Source: a virus. Taken from it: a stretch of 31,944 nucleotides of DNA. The notes under the pieces were generated by a model, which saw only the letters and a program-made list of their open reading frames with translations, was not told the origin of the DNA and ran no database searches. The translations under genes and the position numbers were made by a program. Below are positions 7,010 to 13,913 of the stretch, one piece after another. The DNA is taken from the IMG/VR virus record IMGVR_UViG_3300035430_000256, positions 1-31,944 of that record, one strand, 5' to 3'. Each line of letters opens with the position of its first letter. The stretch's first letter is position 1.

Positions 7010-7820
7010 CTCCTTCTTTACCTGCACATATAGCGTCTACACAATATGCTTTTAAATTAATTAGTTTTTCGTTTCTAATTAGTTGTTCTTTACCTGCATT
7101 TAAGTTTTGAATATATTTTGACCTACCCTTAATAGGTAGAGCATCAATTAAGTTATCTAAGGTGTTGTACTCTTTAGCAAGAGCCTGTGCTCTCTTTGGC
7201 CCTATTCCTTCGATACCTAAAATATTATCAGACTTATCTCCTTCAATGATTCGTGATAACATATACAAGTCAGGAGTAATTTCAAAATCATCCTCTAAGG
7301 TTTGAAGTGTGATTTCTTTTCTACTGAAAATATTAAATACTGATACGTTATTGTCGATCAATTGATATAAGTCACGATCTGAAGAAACAATCCATGTATG
7401 GTCATATCTATCAGAAATATTCTGGGTAATCCAAGCAAGAATATCGTCGGCCTCAACCCCTCTAAATTTGAGAACTTCTTCATCTAGTTCTTCTGGTAAC
7501 GAGTTAAGAACTGCAAAGAAACTTTCATATTTTTTAATTTCTTCTTCATCTTGAGGCTTTTTACGCGTACCTTTGTATTCTTCATGCATATCCATACGAT
7601 AGTAAGACTTACCAAAGTCAAAACAGACGATAGTACGTGTGGCTTCATATGATTTTGCTAGTGATTGGATAGTGCGTACAAAGTCGTCCCCAAAAGAATC
7701 AAAGTTAGGACGTTGTAACCACCTATAAGAAAGGTTATTAGCATCAATAATTAGTAGATTATTGTAAGTTGAGTAGTCTGGCTCTTGCAAGTCTGCAAGG
7801 TCATTCCAAGATTTAGTCAT
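6978..7820 (-). CDS. 5'-3' exonuclease / flap endonuclease (FEN, T4 RNase H-like)
   Basis: This enzyme removes RNA primers and 5' flaps during replication using two metal ions. The 280-residue protein shows the full acidic set: D26 (IIDANN), D68 (FDFG), E123-A-D-D (VEADD), D148 and D150 (SSDRDL), and GDKSDN at 194-199. A helix-hairpin-helix GIGPKR at 205-210 follows, with the basic YKGTRKK arch near residue 82. Length suits the phage family. It is preceded by the only sizeable gap in the 3.3-21 kb stretch, with a Shine-Dalgarno (CAGGAGATATC) before the ATG, so it may begin a transcript running into the dUTPase-like and thyX genes. Confidence 0.92.
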   Translation of the reverse strand: MTKSWNDLADLQEPDYSTYNNLLIIDANNLSYRWLQRPNFDSFGDDFVRTIQSLAKSYEATRTIVCFDFGKSYYRMDMHEEYKGTRKKPQDEEEIKKYESFFAVLNSLPEELDEEVLKFRGVEADDILAWITQNISDRYDHTWIVSSDRDLYQLIDNNVSVFNIFSRKEITLQTLEDDFEITPDLYMLSRIIEGDKSDNILGIEGIGPKRAQALAKEYNTLDNLIDALPIKGRSKYIQNLNAGKEQLIRNEKLINLKAYCVDAICAGKEGDEPLARLSNL

Positions 7821-7833
7821 TGATATCTCCTGT

Positions 7834-7863
7834 TATTTATATATAAATATATCAAATATTTGA
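7834..7863 (-). promoter_or_regulatory. Palindromic AT-rich promoter/operator region before the flap exonuclease gene
   Basis: The 68-base gap carries two perfect palindromes: TATTTATATATAAATA (7834-7849) and TCAAATATTTGA (7852-7863). The first contains TATAAATA on the - strand, the T4 late element, about 14 bases before the start codon. A sigma70-type alternative on the - strand is TTGCTC, 17 bases, TATATT. AT-rich sequence makes such matches common by chance, but this is the only real gap in a long run of abutting genes. Confidence 0.4.
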
Positions 7864-7888
7864 CTTAGGAGCAATGATATTATGTAAT

Positions 7889-8353
7889 TCAGGAGCCTTT
7901 ATTGATGAATCGATCTTCATTCTTGACTACCTGTATCCAGTCATCAAGTTTTGTTATCTTAAAGTGGCAGCCAAAAGAGTTTACTTCAATATAAAATGGA
8001 ACTATGGTATCATCATCAAATGCGACAAAGTCTTTTGAACGATTCCATCTAAAGATAAGAAGAGGTTTCTTCTTCATCACTTCTGCTTCTCTAACTGTTT
8101 GTTTCCAAAATTGTAGCATATCTGTAGTTTTAGAAGTTAATAAATTATTCCACTCGATATTTTTGTAGTGTTTACATTCGATAGCGTAGGGCCACCAAGC
8201 AGTGTCATGAGGCGTCCAAATATCCCCTTTTAAATAATCAATTGCCCCTGATAAAGGCACTCTCCTAAATTCTTTGTTGAACTCACTTGAAAGTCTTGTA
8301 GCTATTTTTTGTTCATAAGCTGAACCTTTAGCTTTACTTTTATTATGCGCCAT
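7889..8353 (-). CDS. PD-(D/E)XK nuclease, Holliday junction resolvase-like
   Basis: A 154-residue protein with the core of a PD-(D/E)XK nuclease: E14 (GSAYEQKIA), D44 (LKGDIW) and E59-C-K61 (YAIECKHYKN). The order helix, RVPLSG, GDI, ECK is that of Hjc-type archaeal and phage Holliday junction resolvases and related phage endonucleases. It would act on branched DNA from recombination or replication. It overlaps the end of the SGNH-like gene, so it is co-expressed with that module. Substrate specificity (junction, nick or end) cannot be read from sequence. Confidence 0.75.
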   Translation of the reverse strand: MAHNKSKAKGSAYEQKIATRLSSEFNKEFRRVPLSGAIDYLKGDIWTPHDTAWWPYAIECKHYKNIEWNNLLTSKTTDMLQFWKQTVREAEVMKKKPLLIFRWNRSKDFVAFDDDTIVPFYIEVNSFGCHFKITKLDDWIQVVKNEDRFINKGS

Positions 8354-9029
8354 TCATATCCTTTATCACTTTATCGGCAAACAGCTTATTTTCTTTGTCA
8401 GATAAGTGATTTGTTGTTCTTACGTGTTCTTTTTCATAGTCGTAAGGACCAGAATTTATTAAATATGATTCTAACCCAAAATAATGTTCATTGGAATACT
8501 TATTTACATCCTCATGATAGCGAGGATAAATATTTCTATATAATAGATAATCACAAGGTAAAGATGAAATGAGATGTTGCAAGCACCAAGATTGATATTG
8601 CGCAGACAGTCTATACGAGCTACTCATCAAATATTTTTTCATCTGTTCTATTTGATAATTACGTAATTGAGATGATAAATTACCAGAAGTTATAGTAGGA
8701 GACTTAGAAAAAGGCGAATCTTTGATTTCGTCTATGTTCTGTCTAAAATCTTCTATAGAAACGGGTAGAGAGAATTCATCATCATCTATCTCAAAACGTT
8801 CAGCAGCAGTTAATGATATGATAACAAAATCATCAGAACTTAGAGTGTTTAATGCGTGCTGTAGTTGAAAACATATAGCATAATTACTACAGCCTACTAT
8901 AGCAAGATTAACTAATTCTGAATCATAGAAATCTGAAACTATACGAGGCCAATGTTTAGCCCCTGTTCCATAGCTAAAACTTTCACCACAAACTACAAGC
9001 TTGTTCTTTTTAGATCCAGTGTCACGCAA
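8343..9029 (-). CDS. SGNH/GDSL-like hydrolase
   Basis: A 228-residue protein with block I VVCGESFSYG (nucleophile Ser17), a possible block III in AIVGCSNYA (Asn49), and a C-terminal HLSDKENKLFADKV (His208) in the usual position of the catalytic His. The Asp normally three residues before that His is not visible (Thr here), so activity may differ or use a dyad. Members are esterases, deacetylases or acyl transferases, often on glycans. The start is TTG at 9029, supported by GGAGG six bases upstream; no in-frame ATG precedes the motif. It ends the biosynthetic-looking module and overlaps the amidinotransferase by 37 bases. Confidence 0.6.
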   Translation of the reverse strand: MRDTGSKKNKLVVCGESFSYGTGAKHWPRIVSDFYDSELVNLAIVGCSNYAICFQLQHALNTLSSDDFVIISLTAAERFEIDDDEFSLPVSIEDFRQNIDEIKDSPFSKSPTITSGNLSSQLRNYQIEQMKKYLMSSSYRLSAQYQSWCLQHLISSLPCDYLLYRNIYPRYHEDVNKYSNEHYFGLESYLINSGPYDYEKEHVRTTNHLSDKENKLFADKVIKDMNGA

Positions 9030-10018
9030 TGGAATCCTCCGCTTATAATTCTATCATGCCTTAATTCAAGAGGGATAGTCTCAACACCAAAATAATTAAG
9101 TCTTTCATGAATCTGTGTTTGTTTCTTATCTACGATAGCAAGATTCTCATTGACACTGAGTAGATTCATACCAATCCACTCACTAGCTCCCCATGGAAGA
9201 CCTAGCGGAGGTGTAGTCGGGCCTACACACTCATTAATCCATATCTTATCCCAATTCTTAAATAGTTCAGGTTCGTTTTCGGGAGTCACCCTATCAGCAT
9301 TATATAATACAAGACCTTCTCTAATAGGAACAATTGTGCTATCAAGGTGCGCATAAGAATAAAGATCTTTTGCTAAATGTACCTTATAAGAGTCGCCAAG
9401 AACTCGTTGTAACCACTTAGCCCCGTTTTCATTACCTGTGTTCGATACTTGATATAGTATGTCATTATTCACTCGAACACAATTAGCAGCTTCAAAAAGT
9501 ATTTCTTCATTGTGTAATGAAGGAACGCCTTTAGTATCTTCCTTATAGTTTTCATCATAAAGCAGCGGGACGGGTGCTTTAATCCAATTATAACCTTCAT
9601 TCCAAAGCTTCGTAAATATTTCTCTATAAGCCCAAGTTTCAAACTGTCTATTCCAAATAGGAGATGGAGTTTCAATGAGTGTGTCACCTACAACGAGAGT
9701 TAAATCTCTAGGGCAATGATAATGCCAATTCTTTCCATGCCATGTAGGAGACTTAGTTTCCGCTGTAGCATAGGTAGTATCTGGACGATGAACTACAACC
9801 CCCAAACTTTTGAGTACATCTGATAAATTCTCTAAATCCTCATTTTGTTCTTCAATAATTTGATCTGGATAAAAACCAGTAAACTCTTTGATAAAAGACT
9901 CTTCATACTCAGGAAATTGACATTTCATTGTACTGATATTAGGAATAGAAATAGTAGAGTAGTCAGCAGTTCCTACAATGATTTCTTCTAACGGGTCCCA
10001 GTCATTATTACATGTCAA
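8993..10018 (-). CDS. Amidinotransferase, StrB1 / glycine amidinotransferase family
   Basis: Family members move the amidino group of arginine to an amine, as in creatine precursor (AGAT) or streptidine (StrB1) synthesis. The 341-residue protein opens with NDWDPLEEIIVGTA, a family signature, and keeps CPRD (D105), AHLDST (H224) and SGGFHC (catalytic Cys331). At the triad acid position it has Glu176 (FEAAN) where the family has Asp (FDAA[ND]), a conservative but notable change. WIGMNLLSV and the C-terminal TLDLKR also fit. The length is close to StrB1. It begins with TTG at 10018, with GGGAG eight bases upstream. Neighbours are a PLP fold protein and two oxygenase-like proteins, suggesting synthesis of a guanidino compound or sugar. 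Confidence 0.88.
   Translation of the reverse strand: MTCNNDWDPLEEIIVGTADYSTISIPNISTMKCQFPEYEESFIKEFTGFYPDQIIEEQNEDLENLSDVLKSLGVVVHRPDTTYATAETKSPTWHGKNWHYHCPRDLTLVVGDTLIETPSPIWNRQFETWAYREIFTKLWNEGYNWIKAPVPLLYDENYKEDTKGVPSLHNEEILFEAANCVRVNNDILYQVSNTGNENGAKWLQRVLGDSYKVHLAKDLYSYAHLDSTIVPIREGLVLYNADRVTPENEPELFKNWDKIWINECVGPTTPPLGLPWGASEWIGMNLLSVNENLAIVDKKQTQIHERLNYFGVETIPLELRHDRIISGGFHCVTLDLKRTSL
9036..9040 (-). promoter_or_regulatory. Ribosome binding site for a TTG start
   Basis: GGAGG on the - strand, six bases before TTG at 9029. It decides the start of the SGNH-like gene, which lacks an upstream ATG. Confidence 0.6.
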
Positions 10019-10934
10019 AAGTCATTCTCCCATCCCAGAGTCTTGAAAAGCAAAGACGATTAGTGTCTCTACCTCTATTGTACTCAGGATATTCATTAGC
10101 TGTGTCTAAACCAAAGTAGACACATTTAGTTTTCTCTAAATTGTATAATTTACAGTATAGGTCTTGTTTAGGTGCGTATTTATCGTATATATACATTGGA
10201 CTAAATTCTTGCATTAGTCCAAGCCCAAGATATACGCTACACATATTGATGTAATTATAGTATGGTTCGTTGATAACATATAAAGGATCTTCAAACATTT
10301 CTTTTTGTAGTCTTATACCTATCCTGTAATTTTCCACAGGAAAAACTTTTGATAAAGAAGATACCACGTATTCTATGCAGGGATGAGATAAATCAATTTC
10401 TATTTCCGTAGCTATATTGATATATGCTAAATCAAGAAGCACTGGAATTTCTTTGTCATCACATTCTGTAAGTATTCGCTCTAAGTTTGGATATAAATCA
10501 CAAGTATCAGAGAACGGAGCACTTATAACCAGCACATCTCCTGATTTTAGCTCATCATCTTCTAACCAATCAAAGCGCATGGAAAAGTACATAGATTTAA
10601 TCATCTGGTGATAAAAATACTCACCACGGGCTAATCTAAGTCTATTTTTATTTCTATATCTAATATAAAAATGAGCAAATGACTCTGTTGTGCCTTGCGT
10701 AAAACAGGCATGTTTATACAGCGATAAGCCAGTTAGTTTATGAGGATCAGATAAAAAATATTTAAACTGACTAAAATAGTCTTGTTTAATACTTTCAAAA
10801 TCATGGTATGAACTATTAACAGCATATTTCTGAACTAAATAGTCTCTCATATAAACAGTGTCACTATCGTAAACACTGTAAGCGCCCCCAAAAGGTTTAT
10901 TTTTATTATCAGGAAGATTTGTGTATCTAGCCAT
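10008..10934 (-). CDS. PLP-dependent aminotransferase-fold protein
   Basis: A 308-residue protein starting at ATG 10934, which shares a base with the preceding stop (TAATG). A longer frame back to 11045 would sit inside the previous gene and is rejected. Fold-type I features are visible: FTQGTTESF near residue 80 (phosphate-binding turn), VLLDLAYIN (D168 for the pyridine nitrogen, Y171) and SSLSKVFPVENYRIGIR (K196, the likely Schiff-base lysine, with R204 after it). This is the class I/II aminotransferase arrangement, in a form shorter than the usual 380-400 residues. It probably transaminates or otherwise processes an amino acid supplied to the adjacent amidinotransferase or oxygenases. Substrate unknown. 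Confidence 0.72.
   Translation of the reverse strand: MARYTNLPDNKNKPFGGAYSVYDSDTVYMRDYLVQKYAVNSSYHDFESIKQDYFSQFKYFLSDPHKLTGLSLYKHACFTQGTTESFAHFYIRYRNKNRLRLARGEYFYHQMIKSMYFSMRFDWLEDDELKSGDVLVISAPFSDTCDLYPNLERILTECDDKEIPVLLDLAYINIATEIEIDLSHPCIEYVVSSLSKVFPVENYRIGIRLQKEMFEDPLYVINEPYYNYINMCSVYLGLGLMQEFSPMYIYDKYAPKQDLYCKLYNLEKTKCVYFGLDTANEYPEYNRGRDTNRLCFSRLWDGRMTFDM
10027..10031 (-). promoter_or_regulatory. Ribosome binding site for the amidinotransferase TTG start
   Basis: GGGAG on the - strand, eight bases before TTG at 10018. No in-frame ATG exists near the conserved N-terminus, so this site decides the start. Confidence 0.5.
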
Positions 10935-11461
10935 TAAGAGTTGAGAAATCCTGAAACTTGAAGAGAATAACGATCTTCTAGACCTGCGTTTGCAGCTAAG
11001 TGAAGAACAGTGGAATCCCACATATAGCCAGTATTTGCTTTCCAATGCGTAACTACTGTGTCATTAAACTGAAGAAAGTGTCCTGCCCTCCAATCTAATA
11101 GTTGTAGATTAGCTCGGACTTTTAGTCTTTCTTCGTTTGGAAATTTCTTATTAATCTGATAAAAAGTATCACGATGCATAGGATTTGTCATGCCAGGAGG
11201 TTGTTTTATAATAGATACTGTGATCGCTTCTATACCTAATTGATTACCTAAATCTGTGTAGTCTATTTCACTGTTATCAAAAAATTTTTGATAAAACATA
11301 GTATTATGATGAGTTAGCGATTTTGGGAAGCCGCCAATTTTATCATGAATATCTTTGAGTTCTATTTTTTGATGCCCCAAACAGTCGTGCTCAAACTGTT
11401 CCCACTCAATATCGTAGATAAAATCAAAATCATAATTTATCTTTACTTCTTTAAGAAACAT
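10934..11461 (-). CDS. 2-oxoglutarate/Fe(II) oxygenase-like protein
   Basis: A 175-residue protein with an iron-binding facial triad pattern: H96-R-D98 (PMHRDTFYQIN), distal H154 (STVLHLAANAG) and a following R164 (EDRYSLQVS), the usual 2-oxoglutarate contact. The arrangement resembles aspartyl/asparaginyl hydroxylase-like and small cupin-fold oxygenases of metabolite clusters. It would hydroxylate a small molecule or peptide using O2 and 2-oxoglutarate. It sits immediately after the longer oxygenase-fusion gene (TAA then ATG) and overlaps the PLP gene, so all are coupled. Substrate unknown. Confidence 0.7.
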   Translation of the reverse strand: MFLKEVKINYDFDFIYDIEWEQFEHDCLGHQKIELKDIHDKIGGFPKSLTHHNTMFYQKFFDNSEIDYTDLGNQLGIEAITVSIIKQPPGMTNPMHRDTFYQINKKFPNEERLKVRANLQLLDWRAGHFLQFNDTVVTHWKANTGYMWDSTVLHLAANAGLEDRYSLQVSGFLNS

Positions 11462-12568
11462 TTAAGACTCCCACGAGTGCCACCCCTTTTGTTTAAAACC
11501 GAATTCTAAGTATGTGTTAATGTTAGCAAGGCTGTCTTTTGATAGCTTTAACAATTCATTTACAAAAATTATATCAACATTGTTATTAATTGCCAAGTTC
11601 AAATAATGATTTCTTAACTCTTTATCGTTAGGTAGAGAGTATATACTTAGCATAATGACGTTTTGCGCTTTATTAATCATATCTTCTAGTATAGGTAAGT
11701 GTTCTAGATGTTCATTTTCAAACACATATCCTGAATACTGGATATTATTTTGTTCACAGTAGTTTACAATATAATTACGTTGTATATGAAGAGGAATATG
11801 CTTATCAAAATCACTATTATTAGATAAATAAATTGATGCATTATTTATTTTTACTTTTTCTTGTTCGTATTCTTTTGGTAATCTAAAAAATCCTCCTGGA
11901 TATCTACCATTAAACTCTTCACCTTCTACTAGCACATGCCAATCTATAGCCATTCTCGTAACGTTTGTTTTATTATTTACATTACCGTGTATGTGTTCTT
12001 GATGAAATAAATGAGCTTGGCCCGGGGATAGTGTTACGGGAAACGCTTTATCTAAGCTCATTTTTTCAAAAACGTCTTGAGATGTCTTGTATTCCACTAT
12101 TTCTTTTGTTATATTCTTTGAGTCTTCGTATCCTACAATCCACATGGAATTAGACTCATAGCAATTAGTTAAAGGCATCCAGATAGTACCTTGTCCTCTT
12201 CCATTGTTATAGAAAATTCCTTGATGAAAATGCAATCTACGACCAAGTTTTTCTTGGTTTGGAACCACTAAGTTGAGAGTGGGGAACCTTTTTACCAAGT
12301 ACTTATTATCACCTATTAAGGGTTTGATATATTCTTCAGCAAAGTCATCTATCATTTTACCGAAAGATCTTTCAGCAAATGATTTTTGGACTTTATCTGT
12401 GATATTTACTAGATTTTCAGATTTAACACAAGTATGTAAATACTGTAAATCCGTAAGATTTGGATAATCCTGTTGAATTACGTTAAGAACCCATTCACTA
12501 AAGTTATATCTTTCTATATCATAATTTAGTGTTTTATTATCCCAATTATCTTTATATGAGTTATGCAT
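11462..12568 (-). CDS. Oxygenase-like domain fused to a sporadic-carbohydrate-cluster-like domain
   Basis: A 368-residue, two-part protein. Residues 100-215 look like a PhyH-type 2-oxoglutarate/Fe(II) oxygenase: FHQG after RRLH (H113, H115), PGQAHLFHQEHIHGNVNN (H192, H194) and TRMAIDWHVL (R205), similar to StrG-like and carbohydrate-cluster oxygenases. Residues 245-368 (IYLSNNSDFDKHIPLHIQRN, then YCEQNNIQYSGYVFEN and IMLSIYSLPNDKELR) resemble the LIC12192 family (SpoChoClust_1) found in surface-polysaccharide clusters. As I recall, these two families occur side by side in bacteria; here they are one polypeptide. It overlaps phoH by eight bases and leads the module. Assignments are from memory of the families. 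Confidence 0.6.
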   Translation of the reverse strand: MHNSYKDNWDNKTLNYDIERYNFSEWVLNVIQQDYPNLTDLQYLHTCVKSENLVNITDKVQKSFAERSFGKMIDDFAEEYIKPLIGDNKYLVKRFPTLNLVVPNQEKLGRRLHFHQGIFYNNGRGQGTIWMPLTNCYESNSMWIVGYEDSKNITKEIVEYKTSQDVFEKMSLDKAFPVTLSPGQAHLFHQEHIHGNVNNKTNVTRMAIDWHVLVEGEEFNGRYPGGFFRLPKEYEQEKVKINNASIYLSNNSDFDKHIPLHIQRNYIVNYCEQNNIQYSGYVFENEHLEHLPILEDMINKAQNVIMLSIYSLPNDKELRNHYLNLAINNNVDIIFVNELLKLSKDSLANINTYLEFGFKQKGWHSWES

Positions 12569-13262
12569 ATCCTAATTCATATTTTGCAATGATATATGAC
12601 TTTAAAAAATCACTTCTAACTATGTCGTCTACTCCAAACTCAACTGTACTAAATTCCTCTAATGAACTAAGAATGTTCATAAAATTAAGTATCCCACGTT
12701 TATCATTTTCTCTGGTTAAATCTGTCTGAGTATAGTCACCACAAAAAATTATCTTTGAGTTTTTACCTATTCTTGTAATAATACTATCCAATTCATGGAA
12801 GTTTAAATTTTGACACTCATCTACTATAACAACTGCATTGTTAATAGTGATTCCTCTTATAAATGAGGTACTCATAAATTTTACATTACCTTGTTGTTTA
12901 AGAGCATCATATGACTCTTTATAATTAAATAATTCACTACATATAGATCGATAAGGGGCTTCGTACAAAGATACTTTATCTTGCTCATCACCAGGTAAAA
13001 ATCCGATGTCCCTAGTAGAAACAACTGAACGAACAATAAATACGTCGTCATATACAGTAGAAGGATCTAACACCTCTTCTAAGGCTAGGTAAAGAGAAAG
13101 AAACGTTTTACCCGTGCCTGCTATTCCATGAAGAAGTAGATGTTTATCTTTTTTATAAGACTCATAAGTAATTGTTTGATTATCAGTTATAGGTGAGAAA
13201 GTTAAGAGATCGTCAATTCTGACTTTTTTAAGAGGCTTTTGATGCCCATTTCCGTTAGCCAA
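12561..13262 (-). CDS. phoH: PhoH-like ATPase
   Basis: A 233-residue P-loop NTPase with Walker A GIAGTGKT (46-53), a RSVVSTRDIGFLPGD segment characteristic of PhoH, Walker B VVIVDECQNL and the sensor IIFCGDYTQTDL. PhoH proteins are widespread in marine phages; they bind ATP and are linked to RNA metabolism or phosphate stress, with no settled role. The start is TTG at 13262, with AAGGAG nine bases upstream and no better in-frame ATG. It lies between glutaredoxin and the biosynthetic-looking module. Confidence 0.92.
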   Translation of the reverse strand: MANGNGHQKPLKKVRIDDLLTFSPITDNQTITYESYKKDKHLLLHGIAGTGKTFLSLYLALEEVLDPSTVYDDVFIVRSVVSTRDIGFLPGDEQDKVSLYEAPYRSICSELFNYKESYDALKQQGNVKFMSTSFIRGITINNAVVIVDECQNLNFHELDSIITRIGKNSKIIFCGDYTQTDLTRENDKRGILNFMNILSSLEEFSTVEFGVDDIVRSDFLKSYIIAKYELGYA

Positions 13263-13271
13263 TAGCTAATT

Positions 13272-13277
13272 CTCCTT
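13272..13277 (-). promoter_or_regulatory. Ribosome binding site for the phoH TTG start
   Basis: AAGGAG on the - strand, nine bases before TTG at 13262, inside the 16-base gap after the glutaredoxin gene. It supports a TTG start for PhoH. Confidence 0.55.
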
Positions 13278-13278
13278 G

Positions 13279-13515
13279 TTATTGTGAATCGAGAATGTTC
13301 GATTTCATTAACTCAGTATAACCTCCAATCAATTGTCCATCAATAAAAATTTGTGGAACTGACCTTGCATTGGGGGCAACACTTAATAAATCTTCTTTGG
13401 TTAAGCCATTAAATCCAATTAATTTTTCATCATAGGCAATCCCGCGCTTATCACACTCGTGTTTAGCCCTCACACAAAATGGGCAGTCTGGTTTACTCCA
13501 AATTACTATTTTCAT
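13279..13515 (-). CDS. Glutaredoxin
   Basis: A 78-residue thioredoxin-fold protein with the dithiol active site CPFC (C11-C14), the cis-proline region RSVPQIFIDG and GGYTEL near the C-terminus, all glutaredoxin hallmarks. It can reduce ribonucleotide reductase, whose genes lie just upstream in the same transcript. The start overlaps the mazG stop (TAATG). Confidence 0.93.
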   Translation of the reverse strand: MKIVIWSKPDCPFCVRAKHECDKRGIAYDEKLIGFNGLTKEDLLSVAPNARSVPQIFIDGQLIGGYTELMKSNILDSQ

Positions 13516-13913
13516 TATAGGTCGCCTTCTTGACGATTTTCTGAGTAATGAACATCAAATTCTCCATGAGGGTATCTAGACTCAAGTTTTTTAACATTTT
13601 CTGCTACAACATCATTAGGGTCTAGATCTAGTGCTCTACAAGCATTTACCCAGTACCATATAATATCTCCTAGCTCACGCTTCATATGAAAAATTGTATC
13701 ATCATCTAAAGGTTTACCTTGAAATACGCATTTTTTTACAATCTCGTTAAACTCACCACCTTCTGACGCTAGACCAATACCTCCTGTCATTAGTAGTGAT
13801 ATATTAATTGTTCTATCAAGTTCGTGTAGTTTATCAGTTAGTTTTCTTACATTATTACTTTCTTGACTTGTAACAGCACTAACAAACTCTTTATATTTAT
13901 TTAGATCAATCAT
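13515..13913 (-). CDS. mazG: MazG-like nucleotide pyrophosphohydrolase
   Basis: MazG enzymes hydrolyse NTPs or dNTPs to monophosphates; phage versions have been proposed to alter host nucleotide pools. The 132-residue protein has the paired metal-binding motifs of the all-alpha NTP pyrophosphatase fold: EGGEFNEIVKK (ExxE) and ELGDIIWYW (ExxD). It is a single-domain form. Its start overlaps the nrdB stop (ATGA), placing it in the nucleotide-metabolism operon. Confidence 0.88.
   Translation of the reverse strand: MIDLNKYKEFVSAVTSQESNNVRKLTDKLHELDRTINISLLMTGGIGLASEGGEFNEIVKKCVFQGKPLDDDTIFHMKRELGDIIWYWVNACRALDLDPNDVVAENVKKLESRYPHGEFDVHYSENRQEGDL

Noticed and set aside
7842-7849. TATAAATA on the + strand as a late promoter
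   Set aside because: No + strand gene lies downstream; it is the mirror of the palindrome's - strand copy.
10935-11045. Longer N-terminus for the PLP-fold protein
   Set aside because: The extra residues are arginine- and serine-rich, lie wholly in another gene, and the ATG at 10934 forms a TAATG overlap with it.
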